Positions 7,839 through 16,047 of a DNA stretch of 16,559 nucleotides are shown here, piece after piece. Position 1 is the first letter of the stretch, and each line of letters begins with the position of its first letter. The translations under genes were made by a program, and so were the position numbers. Source of the DNA: Anaerolineales bacterium (GTDB lineage: Bacteria > Chloroflexota > Anaerolineae > Promineifilales > Promineifilaceae); the NCBI GenBank assembly GCA_020432595.1, contig JAGQGA010000044.1, forward strand, positions 1 through 16,559, written 5' to 3'. Under the pieces are notes generated by a model. The model searched no databases and was not told where the DNA came from. It was given only the letters and a program-made list of their open reading frames with translations.

Positions 7839-8672
7839 ATGTCCCAAAACAGGCCAATACAATCTGCCGCTGCGGCAACATTTAGTCCGTCATCGTTTCT
7901 GGATGCCTCTCAGCCAAACCTGTCGCGGGTTTTTAATTACCTGACAGGTGGTTCTGCTTATTTTGAGGCTGATCGTGTCGTGGCGGAAAAAATGTTGGTG
8001 GAGTTTCCGCCTTTGAAAAAGCTGGTGCAATTGAGTAAGGCATTTACAGTTGAAGCGGTGCAGCATCTTCATGTGGTTGAAGGGTTTCGTCAGTTTTTAG
8101 ATTTGGGGTCTGGGATTCCAAGTGGTGACATGGTGCATCAGCTTGTGCCGGATGCGATGTTTGTGTATAGCGATATTAACCCGGTGGCTGTGAGCTACGG
8201 GGTTCATTTGCTTGCTGGGCAGGAGCGGGTGGCGTATGTGCATGGGGATGCTCGTGAGATTGGGGCGTTGTTGGCGCACAAGGATGTTAAGCAGCGATTG
8301 CGCTTTGATGAGCGTTTGGCGGTGGGTTTAAACAACATTCCGATGTTTTTGGCGGAGACTGAGCTGCGGCTGCTGGCGAAGATCTTGTATGATCGGCTAG
8401 CGGTTGGTTCGCAGATTTCGTTTTTCTTGCAGATGCGGGCAGCGGAGGCACAATCGAGCAAGGCAGATGAGGCTCAGATGAAGCTGCAGCGGATGGGGGT
8501 TCCGGTGCGGTATGTGGATGTGGGGAAGGTGTGTGAGCTTTTTTGGCCGTGGAAACCAAAGCTGGTGGAGACGGCGATAAGATTTATGGGGTTGCCGGCC
8601 GATTTTTTGGATGATGTAGCGGTTCAAGAGGCTGGTTTGGCTCATTATGCGCTTTTTTTGGTCAAGGAGTAG
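7839..8672 (+). CDS. SAM-dependent methyltransferase, DUF574/Methyltransf_19 family
   Basis: A 277-residue cytoplasmic protein matching the DUF574/Methyltransf_19 pattern: SRVFNYLTGG and FEADR-VAEKML near the N-terminus, AdoMet motif I FLDLGSGIPS (residues 86-95), acidic D112 after strand 2 (VYSDINP), HGDAR (135-139), and a late strand with SFFLQMR. Members of this family are mainly known from Actinobacteria, and their substrates are mostly undefined. No Shine-Dalgarno is visible; the ATG lies 22 nt after the stop of the GAF gene, so translation is probably coupled. It sits between a GAF sensor and a GAF kinase, an unusual setting for this enzyme and a hint that it acts in the same response, perhaps modifying a metabolite or a protein of the circuit (inference). 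Confidence 0.85.
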   Translation: MSQNRPIQSAAAATFSPSSFLDASQPNLSRVFNYLTGGSAYFEADRVVAEKMLVEFPPLKKLVQLSKAFTVEAVQHLHVVEGFRQFLDLGSGIPSGDMVHQLVPDAMFVYSDINPVAVSYGVHLLAGQERVAYVHGDAREIGALLAHKDVKQRLRFDERLAVGLNNIPMFLAETELRLLAKILYDRLAVGSQISFFLQMRAAEAQSSKADEAQMKLQRMGVPVRYVDVGKVCELFWPWKPKLVETAIRFMGLPADFLDDVAVQEAGLAHYALFLVKE

Positions 8673-8724
8673 GGCTGCGCTTTTTTCTGCCTGGCCTGTG
8701 TAAGGAGCTAGCTAAAGTCGAGTT

Positions 8725-11700
8725 ATGATGGCGAAAACGGGAAATGCAAATTTGACGAAGCAACTGAATATTGAGCATTATTTGCAGGAGGCATTTATTC
8801 AACATGCCATCAATAATCGGGGATTTTTGAAATCGGCCCGACGTTCGGCTTTGGTAGTAGACAGATTAGCAAAGCTGTTTTGGGATTATATGGCGGGGGC
8901 GGTGGGGGAAACGGCCGTTACTGTGGCCGCTTCGGAAATGGCAGAGCAAGGGCTGGTGGTGGAAAGCGGGGCACGGCTAATGCAGGCACTTAATCGGGTG
9001 CCGTGGGAAACGACGGAAGAGGAAACGGCCGTTTTTGTTAAGATCGGCGATTTCCAAATTCTCTTTCTGGAAAAATTGGCTCAGGCTCACGTTGCTCTGG
9101 AGCATACCTTTCGTGAGCAGTCACAGATTGCCCTACAGAGAGCCTTGCACAGCCAGCTAGACCAGCAGCGGCTGCTTCAGCAAGCCCAGGAGCGCCGTAA
9201 CAAAACGTTGCAAGATCTGATTGGGCTAAACAGCCATTTGGCGACCTTAAACGAAGAAAACAAGCTGCTGCACCAGGCTATAACGGGTGTTGTCCAGATT
9301 TTGCAGCTTGATTTGGCAGCAATTTGTGTATTTGATGCCGTTGAAAACCGCTGGATTGTGAAGGATAGTACTGACTCAAGTCATGCCCCAGGGCGATTGA
9401 TTGAATCCCGGTTGGCAATGATTTTGGACAACGCGCAGGGTAATCGGGAGGGTGAATACCGAGAATATTATCAGACTAGCGATGGTAACAGTACGCTGTT
9501 AATGGCACTGACGCTGCCGGATATTAACAACCAGACGGGTGGCGTGGTGACGCAGAGCAGTTCGTTGCGAGCCGATTTGGCTGAAACGCCGATTTTGTTG
9601 CGGGCATTTGCCCAGGAATTATCGTCGCTGTGGCGAACGGCCGTTTTCTTCCAACAAATTCAATATCGCTCACGAGAGCTGGAAGTGATGCAGGGACGGT
9701 ATCTTGACTCGCTTTGGAACAGCGAATTTGCTGGTGTTCATGCAACTTATCACGACCACAGCCTGATGCTGAACCGCGTCACGAATCCTATTAGCGATGA
9801 CCTGGATGGGGCAAAATTTAATTTGAAAGTGGGCGAGCAACCCTTTGGGCACGTCGTGCTGCCACCGGGCCTGATGTTGCCAGATGAAGACATAGCTTTT
9901 GTGGAAGAGCTGGTCAAAGAGATGGGGAGTGCGCTCAACAATGCCAAGCTGCTGCAATCTGCCAGCGCTAGCTCGAACCAGCTTGGTGTGGCGGCGGAAG
10001 TGTCGCGGCGTGTGACGACCATTCTAGACCGCAATGTGCTGATTGAGCAGGTGGTGGAACTGGTGCGCGAGCGGTTTGGTCTGTACTACGTGGGGCTGTT
10101 TTTGGTAGACAGCAGTGGAGAAACGGCCGTTTTGCAGGCTGGTACCGGTGAAGCAGGGCGCATTCAAATTGAGCGCGGGTTCAAGCATATTGTTGGTGGC
10201 CCTTCCATGATTGGAACGGCCGTTTCCCGGGGCGAGGCAATTGTGGAACAGGACGTTTCACAGGCAAAAGCATTCCAGCCAAACCCGCTCTTACCCCATA
10301 CCCGGTCAGAATTGGCACTGCCGCTGCGGGCAGGTGAACGCACCATTGGGGCATTGACGGTGCAGCATGTGGCTTTGGGTGCCTTCCCGGAAGAGACCGT
10401 TGCCATTCTGCAAAGTTTGGCCGACCAACTTGCCATTGCTATTGAAAATGCCGGGCTGTTTACGCAGTTGGAATCCACCTTGACGGAGTTGACAACAACC
10501 CTTAGTGAAACCAGCAATTTGTATGAAACCAGCCGCCATTTGAGTGAGGCCACGACCGCAACCGATGTATTTCGGGCACTCATTGATTTTGCCGCTAAGT
10601 CACAGCAGTTTGATATGGCTGCCGTGGTAACGTATGATCCAGCTAACTTGGACTTTTTGCTTTGCCCGGTGCTGTGGGGGATGACACAACAGCCGTTTGA
10701 TCCTAATACGCGCTATCCCTTTGACCAATTCAACCTGGGGGAATATCAATTTCGGTTGCTGTTGATTGATGATTTGAAGGACACAACGGCCGTTCAGTAC
10801 ACCATCCAGCAATTCTTCCTCGCCAACGGTTTTCGCTCCCTGGCTTTGCTGCCGATTGTTTATGAGACAGAGTGGCTAGGCACCCTGGCACTTTGCCGCA
10901 CCCAGCCAAGCCAGCTTGATTTGCAAGAGCTACAGCCTTTTGTCACCCTGGCTGACCAGGCGGCCGTTGTGCTTTCCAACCAAAAGCTGCTTGAGGAAAC
11001 CAACACGCTTTACACCATCAACAACCTGTTGACCAAGGCCATTACCCGCGATCTGGCACTGTCTGAAGCGGTTGGCTATGTGGCTCGGTATATTGGGGTG
11101 CCTCAATGCCGCTTTGTTTTGTTTGAACAGCAGAAAGACGTGGCAACTGTTGTGGCAACCACCGCGCAGGATTTTGTACAAAAACAGCCAACCCAGTTTG
11201 AAATAGTGGGTGATTATGTATTTGCTGCCCTGCAAGAGTCGGGTGAGCCTTTGTTGCTGTTGCAGGACGATGAAATGCTGCCGCAGCCCTGTAAGGCTCG
11301 GCATCTTGAGGCGTTTGATGCCCATGCGTCGTATATCATTCCGGCAGCTAGTCAGCAGGAATTGATTGGCTATATGGCACTGGATTCAACGGGTAGTTTA
11401 CGGCCGTTTACCGAAAAAAATATTAAATTTGCCCAAGCTGTGGTCGAACAGGCCACCATCCAGATTGAAAACCTAAAGTTGTACGAAGATGCGCTTAGCC
11501 GTGCCCAAGAACTTGTCCGCCTGAACCACATCGGCTCCGCCATTTCTAGTACGCTAAACATCAATACCCTGTCTAAAACAGTTTATGAGCAAGTTGGCAC
11601 GCTACTGGACAATACCATCTTTGTTCTGGCTCAATATCAACCAGAAAATGCTACCTACACGCCAGCCTTTACCACAGCCAACGGACATCGGCTCATGCTG

Positions 11701-12780
11701 GGGTCTAAACAAGTGAAACCCAGCGAGCCACTTTATCAGATTATCCATAGCGATCAGCCCGTTCTGACCGGTGAGGATACCGGCACATTCTTGCCCCAAC
11801 TTTCGCGTGAGCTTTCTGTGCTGCCTCGTTCTGGTATTTGGGTCGCTTTACGCCAAGAGGGCAAACCGGCCGGCTTCATCAGCCTGCAATCCTACGATCC
11901 CTATGCCTACACTGAAAATGGCGCACAGTTACTGCGTACTGTTGCCACACAAGCCAGCCTGTCCATTGCCAATGCCCAGCTATTTCAGCGCATTCAGAAA
12001 AGCCTGGAAGAAATTCAAGCTGCCAACGCCAAATTACGCGAACTCGATGAATTAAAAACACAATTCCTGGCAAATATGTCGCATGAGTTGCGCACACCCT
12101 TAAATTCCATCATTGGCTTCTCTCGCGTCATTCTCAAAGGAATTGACGGTCCCATTACTGAAGCCCAAGAGGAAGACCTCAACACCATCTACAGAAATGG
12201 ACAGCACTTGCTGGCTCTCATCAACGAAATTCTCGACATGGCAAAAATCGAAGCTGGTAAAATGACGCTTAGCTTCGAGCAGGTTGATTTGTCTGAAATA
12301 GCGCGGACGGTTCATGCCATAACCGTTGGTCTTGTCAAAGAATCCGATATTGCATTGGTTTGGAACATTGCCCCACAATTACCCCAAATTGAAGCTGACC
12401 CCATTCGTATTCGCCAAATCTTGATCAACTTGTTGTCTAATGCAGCCAAATTCACCAGCAAAGGGCAGATTGAATTAGCGATCAACCAATCATCAAATAA
12501 CGAAGTTCATATTGCTGTACGTGATTCAGGTATTGGTATTGCAAAAGAGAATTATGAAAAACTCTTTGCTGCCTTTGAACAAGTAGACAGCTCAACAACC
12601 CGTGTCGTCGGGGGCACTGGCTTGGGGCTTCCCATCACCAAATGGTTAATCAACATGCATGGAGGTTCTATTGAAGTTGAAAGTGAGTTAAACAAAGGCA
12701 CTACGTTCCACGTGAAGCTGCCAGTCAAGCAGTTAGGCGCACCTAATAACAGTATACATTTTATTGGAAACAATCATTAG
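8725..12780 (+). CDS. Large cytoplasmic multi-GAF histidine kinase
   Basis: A 1351-residue kinase. Residues 1-115 are an all-helical N-terminal region of no firm family, perhaps like the RsbR/RsbU N-termini. A coiled coil runs ~118-180. GAF-like domains follow at about 182-310, a partial one at ~345-412, then ~420-585, 592-752, 757-925 and 933-1090. HisKA has phosphoacceptor H1120 (MSHELRTPL). The HATPase has an N box (LINLLSNAAKFT, ~1230), D box (VRDSGIGI, ~1267), F box (FAAFEQVD) and G2 box (GGTGLGLPITK, ~1296). All catalytic motifs are intact. No membrane helix, PAS, receiver or HPt is seen, so phosphate must pass to a separate receiver; several are in the same operon. Two adjacent ATGs (8725, 8728); AAGGAG at 8702-8707 is 17 nt away. 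Six AACGGCCGTT copies lie inside. The signal sensed is unknown. Confidence 0.95.
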   Translation: MMAKTGNANLTKQLNIEHYLQEAFIQHAINNRGFLKSARRSALVVDRLAKLFWDYMAGAVGETAVTVAASEMAEQGLVVESGARLMQALNRVPWETTEEETAVFVKIGDFQILFLEKLAQAHVALEHTFREQSQIALQRALHSQLDQQRLLQQAQERRNKTLQDLIGLNSHLATLNEENKLLHQAITGVVQILQLDLAAICVFDAVENRWIVKDSTDSSHAPGRLIESRLAMILDNAQGNREGEYREYYQTSDGNSTLLMALTLPDINNQTGGVVTQSSSLRADLAETPILLRAFAQELSSLWRTAVFFQQIQYRSRELEVMQGRYLDSLWNSEFAGVHATYHDHSLMLNRVTNPISDDLDGAKFNLKVGEQPFGHVVLPPGLMLPDEDIAFVEELVKEMGSALNNAKLLQSASASSNQLGVAAEVSRRVTTILDRNVLIEQVVELVRERFGLYYVGLFLVDSSGETAVLQAGTGEAGRIQIERGFKHIVGGPSMIGTAVSRGEAIVEQDVSQAKAFQPNPLLPHTRSELALPLRAGERTIGALTVQHVALGAFPEETVAILQSLADQLAIAIENAGLFTQLESTLTELTTTLSETSNLYETSRHLSEATTATDVFRALIDFAAKSQQFDMAAVVTYDPANLDFLLCPVLWGMTQQPFDPNTRYPFDQFNLGEYQFRLLLIDDLKDTTAVQYTIQQFFLANGFRSLALLPIVYETEWLGTLALCRTQPSQLDLQELQPFVTLADQAAVVLSNQKLLEETNTLYTINNLLTKAITRDLALSEAVGYVARYIGVPQCRFVLFEQQKDVATVVATTAQDFVQKQPTQFEIVGDYVFAALQESGEPLLLLQDDEMLPQPCKARHLEAFDAHASYIIPAASQQELIGYMALDSTGSLRPFTEKNIKFAQAVVEQATIQIENLKLYEDALSRAQELVRLNHIGSAISSTLNINTLSKTVYEQVGTLLDNTIFVLAQYQPENATYTPAFTTANGHRLMLGSKQVKPSEPLYQIIHSDQPVLTGEDTGTFLPQLSRELSVLPRSGIWVALRQEGKPAGFISLQSYDPYAYTENGAQLLRTVATQASLSIANAQLFQRIQKSLEEIQAANAKLRELDELKTQFLANMSHELRTPLNSIIGFSRVILKGIDGPITEAQEEDLNTIYRNGQHLLALINEILDMAKIEAGKMTLSFEQVDLSEIARTVHAITVGLVKESDIALVWNIAPQLPQIEADPIRIRQILINLLSNAAKFTSKGQIELAINQSSNNEVHIAVRDSGIGIAKENYEKLFAAFEQVDSSTTRVVGGTGLGLPITKWLINMHGGSIEVESELNKGTTFHVKLPVKQLGAPNNSIHFIGNNH

Positions 12781-12797
12781 CTTAAGTAAAGTATCGC

Positions 12798-14510
12798 ATG
12801 AGAAATTTTCATTTGGTTTGTAGAAATTGCCAGACACAATTTCTATATACAAAACCGGTTGAAGGGTGTCCTGTTTGTAGCAGCACGCAGTTAGACGCTT
12901 GCTATGATCTGTCTAGTCTACAAAAACAAAATGGAAATGGTCATCACTCCAAGTGGGTTGATCAATTAGCTGAGCGGGGAGCCACCATGTGGCGTTACCG
13001 CGAACTGCTTCCAATCTGTAACGACGAAAACATTATTACATTAGGGGAAGGGTGGACACCGCTTCTGCGTGCCAAGAACTTGGGCCTCATGCTTGGCCAC
13101 CCTAATATTTATCTTAAAGACGAGCGCCAGGGGCCAACAAACTCATTTAAGGATCGTCAGGCAGCCGTAGCCGTGAGCGCGATGCAGGAGGCGGGAGTCA
13201 AAGAGGCGGTTGTTGCCTCAACAGGCAATGTTGCCATTGCCTACTCGGCTTACTGCACGCGGGCTGGCATAAAGCTGTGGGCGTTTGTAACCAATTCGAT
13301 ACCGGCCGAAAAGGTACGCGAAATTGCCATTTATGGCTCTGAAGTCATTATTGTGGCTAGTACCTATGATGATGCCAAAAAAGTGGCGGCCGATTTTGCC
13401 CATGACAAAGGTTTCTTTTTGGATCGCGGCATTAAAAGTATTGCTGCCAAAGAGGCTATGAAAACGGTAGCCTTTGAGATTGCTGAGCAGCTTGGCACCC
13501 TACGCGCCGGTGGTGATCCTTCTATGCCAAATGGAAACCGCCACCCGTGGCAAACACCGGACTGGTTTATTCAGGCCGTTAGTGGTGGTATGGGGCCTGT
13601 GGGGGTGATGAAGGGGTTCCAAGAGTTGAAGGATCTGGGGCTGGTTGAAAAATTGCCTAAGCTGGCTTGTATTCAGGTCGCAGGCTGTGCTCCGATGGCT
13701 AATTCATTTAAAAAAGGGTTGGCGGTTGCGGAAAACGTTGAGGAACCGGAGACAGATATTACAACACTGGCAACTGGGTTTCCTGGCGAGGCGTATCAGG
13801 TGCTGCGGCAGTTGATTTTGGAGCATGGTGGTACCATGGAAACGGTGACTGACCAAGAGGCGTTTAATGCCTTGCGAATGATGGCTAAGATGGATGGCAT
13901 TTCGGTTGAGCCAGCAACGGCCGTTGCGTTTGCTGGTCTATTTAAACTCATCCGTGCCGGTGTGATCCGCCCCCATGAAACCGTGGTGGTCAACTGCTCT
14001 GGCCATACTTTCCCCGTTGAGAAGCATATTGTTGGTGAAAACCAAATGCGGAATATGGTTCTCAACGAAGCCGAAGCCCATAAATTTGACCTGACAGACA
14101 GCGGCGATATTGTCACATCCCATGAAGATATTGACCAGCGTCAGAAGCATGTCGTCATTGTGGAGGACAATGAGGATTCGCTCAAACTGATTCGCCGCAT
14201 CTTGCAATCTCACAGCGATTTGCATATAGATGAAGCGGCCGATGGAGTAATTGGCCTTGAAAAAATCAGGACAATTCAGCCAGATTTGGTATTATTGGAT
14301 TTGACCATGCCTGGCCTGGATGGTTTTTCTATTGTTGAGGCGATGAAAGGGGATAAGCATTTAAAAGATATTCCTGTTATTGTCATTACGGCTCGCGATC
14401 TTTCTGTTCTTGAGCGCAAGCGGTTAGATGGAAAAATTAAGGCGTTGCTTCAGAAGGGGTCGTTTATGATAACGGAGTTGGTTGAGGGTATCCAGCAGGC
14501 ACTTCTTTAA
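12798..14510 (+). CDS. Threonine-synthase-like PLP enzyme fused to a receiver domain
   Basis: A 570-residue two-part protein. Residues 1-~415 are a fold-type II PLP enzyme closest to threonine synthase: N-terminal zinc-ribbon cysteines C8-C11 and C24-C27, TLGEGWTPL (81-89), PLP lysine K118 (GPTNSFKDRQ), PLP-ring Asn N144 (STGNVAIA), phosphate loop S262-P267 (SGGMGP), and a C-terminal NCSGHTFP segment (C400). Threonine synthase converts O-phosphohomoserine to threonine and phosphate. After a linker (~415-450) comes a full receiver: E456-D457, phosphoacceptor D501 (LLDLTMPGLDG), T531 and K553 (QKGSF). One continuous frame across the junction, so this is not two genes. It lies 17 nt after the kinase gene. 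Phosphorylation may tune the enzyme, or use it as a scaffold; inference. The substrate is not proven; related PLP lyases are alternatives. Confidence 0.9.
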   Translation: MRNFHLVCRNCQTQFLYTKPVEGCPVCSSTQLDACYDLSSLQKQNGNGHHSKWVDQLAERGATMWRYRELLPICNDENIITLGEGWTPLLRAKNLGLMLGHPNIYLKDERQGPTNSFKDRQAAVAVSAMQEAGVKEAVVASTGNVAIAYSAYCTRAGIKLWAFVTNSIPAEKVREIAIYGSEVIIVASTYDDAKKVAADFAHDKGFFLDRGIKSIAAKEAMKTVAFEIAEQLGTLRAGGDPSMPNGNRHPWQTPDWFIQAVSGGMGPVGVMKGFQELKDLGLVEKLPKLACIQVAGCAPMANSFKKGLAVAENVEEPETDITTLATGFPGEAYQVLRQLILEHGGTMETVTDQEAFNALRMMAKMDGISVEPATAVAFAGLFKLIRAGVIRPHETVVVNCSGHTFPVEKHIVGENQMRNMVLNEAEAHKFDLTDSGDIVTSHEDIDQRQKHVVIVEDNEDSLKLIRRILQSHSDLHIDEAADGVIGLEKIRTIQPDLVLLDLTMPGLDGFSIVEAMKGDKHLKDIPVIVITARDLSVLERKRLDGKIKALLQKGSFMITELVEGIQQALL

Positions 14511-14578
14511 GACGTTTTGCAAGAAATAATGATTAAGCTTGCTAAATTGGCATACCGAACATTGGTGTGGATGTCATG

Positions 14579-14608
14579 TTGCGAGTAGTGGGTGAAATAA
14601 TTTTATAC
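14579..14608 (+). promoter_or_regulatory. Weak candidate internal promoter before the hybrid kinase
   Basis: In the 167-nt gap 14511-14677, TTGCGA (14579-14584) and TTATAC (14603-14608) lie 18 nt apart and loosely fit -35/-10. This would give the last kinase its own transcript. Apart from this and the leader ORF nothing else clear was seen in the gap. Confidence 0.2.
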
Positions 14609-14657
14609 AAGGGATCATCTTGCTGTGTCGTTCCCCAAACGGTTTGAGAGCCAAGAG

Positions 14658-14681
14658 ATGATTTCCATAAAAGGCGCTTGA
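14658..14681 (+). CDS. Possible 7-codon leader ORF overlapping the hybrid kinase start
   Basis: ATG at 14658 opens a seven-residue reading frame (MISIKGA) whose TGA (14679-14681) overlaps the TTG start (14678-14680) of the next gene. TTGAGAG (14644-14650) is a plausible ribosome site for it. This arrangement suits translational coupling through stop-restart. Alternatively a one-base sequencing or assembly error hides a normal ATG start, since the ATG is in the neighbouring frame. Confidence 0.35.
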   Translation: MISIKGA

Positions 14682-15943
14682 TTATCAATACTGTAGTTGA
14701 GTATACACGGCCTGTCAAAATACTTTATATTGAAGACAACAACGCTAGTCGGTTGCTTGTTCAGCGTGTGTTGGGTAGCAAGGGATATGAGGTATATGTT
14801 GCCAATGATGGGCTAGAAGGCATTACGATTGCTCGTGAGCAACAGCCACGGCTTATCCTGATGGATATTAATTTACCCAACATGGATGGCCGAGAGATTA
14901 CGACGCGCCTACGCAGTATTCCTCATTTTGCGAATGTCCCCATTGTTGCTTTAACAGCAAATAACAGCCCTGGCAGCCGTGAACTTGCTTTGGCGGCCGG
15001 CTGCACGGGCTTCCTGACTAAGCCAATCAACGTTTCGCAATTTCCCAAGCAAGTTGAAGATTTTTTGCAGGGGCGAATTGAGCCACTGAGTGAAACAGAG
15101 CGGGCACAACATTTGCAACTTCATGCACAAAAACTGGTTGAGCGTTTAGAAAGCAAGGTGCGTGAGTTGGAAAATGTGAACAAGCGGTTGCGCGAACTGG
15201 ATCAGATGAAAAGTGATTTCATTGTCTTGGTTTCGCATGAACTACGAACGCCTTTAACTTTGATCAGTGGCTATTCTTACTTGCTTGAAGAAAATTTGAA
15301 GCGAGCAGAGAAGATAGTTGCGGTAGAGTCTTTAAGTAATGTTGCTGTTGGCCTAAATTTAGGTGTTGCCCGTATGCAAGAGGTCATTGATGAGATCATC
15401 AATTTTTCACGGGTGGCGGCCGGCATGTTGGATTTATCGTTTGGGCCAGTTTCCTTACAGGCATTGTTTAACGATATTGAGCAGGAATTTAGCAAAATAT
15501 GTGAGAAACGGCATCTGTCTTTGCATATGGGTGATTTTTATCATTTGCCATTGATTGAGGGTGATGGGAATCAATTGCGGCTGGCGTTTTCTAATTTGTT
15601 AAGCAACGCCATAAAATTTACGCCTGATGGTGGTCACATTTATGTAGTTGGGCGTACTGTAGGCAATATTGTGGAAGTTTTGGTGCGGGATACGGGTATT
15701 GGGATTCCTGCTGAAGAGCAAAGCCGAATTTTTGAACAGTTTTATGTGTTAGGCTCTATTGAGCACCATTCAACAAGCAAACATGCTTTTCAAGGTGGCG
15801 GGTTAGGGCTTGGGTTGGCAGTGGCAAAGGGTATTTTTGAAGCGCATAACGGCCGTATTTCTGTGGAAAGCGAACGTCGTGATCTGGACAATTTACCTGG
15901 CAGCACCTTCCATATTTTCTTACCTATAAAAAGACAGCTTTAG
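14678..15943 (+). CDS. Receiver-histidine kinase hybrid, cytoplasmic
   Basis: A 421-residue protein with the order REC-coiled coil-HisKA-HATPase. REC (~13-130): E19-D20 (YIEDNNAS), D63 (LILMDINLPNMDG), T-A switch (ALTANNS) and lysine in LTKPIN. A coiled coil (~140-178) leads to HisKA with H187 (LVSHELRTPL). The ATPase shows an N box (FSNLLSNAIKFT), D box (VRDTGIGIP), F box (IFEQFY) and G2 box (GGGLGLGLAVAKG). There is no membrane segment. An N-terminal receiver suggests that the kinase is switched by upstream phosphate, making it a downstream step of a relay. The start is TTG at 14678 preceded by AAGG at short spacing; no in-frame ATG exists before the receiver and an in-frame TGA lies at 14645. 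It sits 167 nt after the PLP-receiver gene, the largest gap in the run. Confidence 0.92.
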   Translation: MIINTVVEYTRPVKILYIEDNNASRLLVQRVLGSKGYEVYVANDGLEGITIAREQQPRLILMDINLPNMDGREITTRLRSIPHFANVPIVALTANNSPGSRELALAAGCTGFLTKPINVSQFPKQVEDFLQGRIEPLSETERAQHLQLHAQKLVERLESKVRELENVNKRLRELDQMKSDFIVLVSHELRTPLTLISGYSYLLEENLKRAEKIVAVESLSNVAVGLNLGVARMQEVIDEIINFSRVAAGMLDLSFGPVSLQALFNDIEQEFSKICEKRHLSLHMGDFYHLPLIEGDGNQLRLAFSNLLSNAIKFTPDGGHIYVVGRTVGNIVEVLVRDTGIGIPAEEQSRIFEQFYVLGSIEHHSTSKHAFQGGGLGLGLAVAKGIFEAHNGRISVESERRDLDNLPGSTFHIFLPIKRQL

Positions 15944-16018
15944 TTTTGCTTACTTTTGCTCCTTTCAAACCTTGTATGTAAAGTATATACAAATTTAGTC
16001 TCAAATCTTTGTAAACAG

Positions 16019-16047
16019 TTGACAAAACTACGTATCTCAGGTAGTTT
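16019..16047 (+). promoter_or_regulatory. Candidate promoter for the EamA gene
   Basis: A perfect TTGACA (16019-16024) is followed after 17 nt by TAGTTT (16042-16047), a weak -10. An inverted repeat AACTAC-N9-GTAGTT (16026-16046) fills the space between the boxes, where a repressor would block polymerase. The leader to the ATG would be about 220 nt. Confidence 0.35.

Larger units (their letters stand above)
199..13925. repeat. Dispersed palindrome AACGGCCGTT, 21 exact copies
   Basis: Exact copies of this perfect 10-bp palindrome begin at 199, 457, 874, 1024, 1460, 1954, 2503, 2810, 2917, 3559, 3829, 4347, 5059, 6066, 8910, 9024, 9636, 10122, 10215, 10785 and 13916. One-mismatch copies lie near 7177, 11400 and 15848. 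Nineteen are inside genes: 16 read ACG-GCC-GTT (Thr-Ala-Val), two read Asn-Gly-Arg, one is in the third frame. Two are intergenic. Use of three frames plus intergenic sites shows that the DNA word, not a peptide, is favoured. The core CGGCCG is also a common restriction/methylation target. The function is unknown; it resembles HIP1-like genome-wide words of cyanobacteria. Confidence 0.95.

Noticed and set aside
14100..14150. Two separate genes (PLP enzyme and receiver) joined by an annotation error
   Set aside because: The frame runs through the linker without stop, and no ribosome site with a start codon before the receiver was seen; fusion is the better reading.
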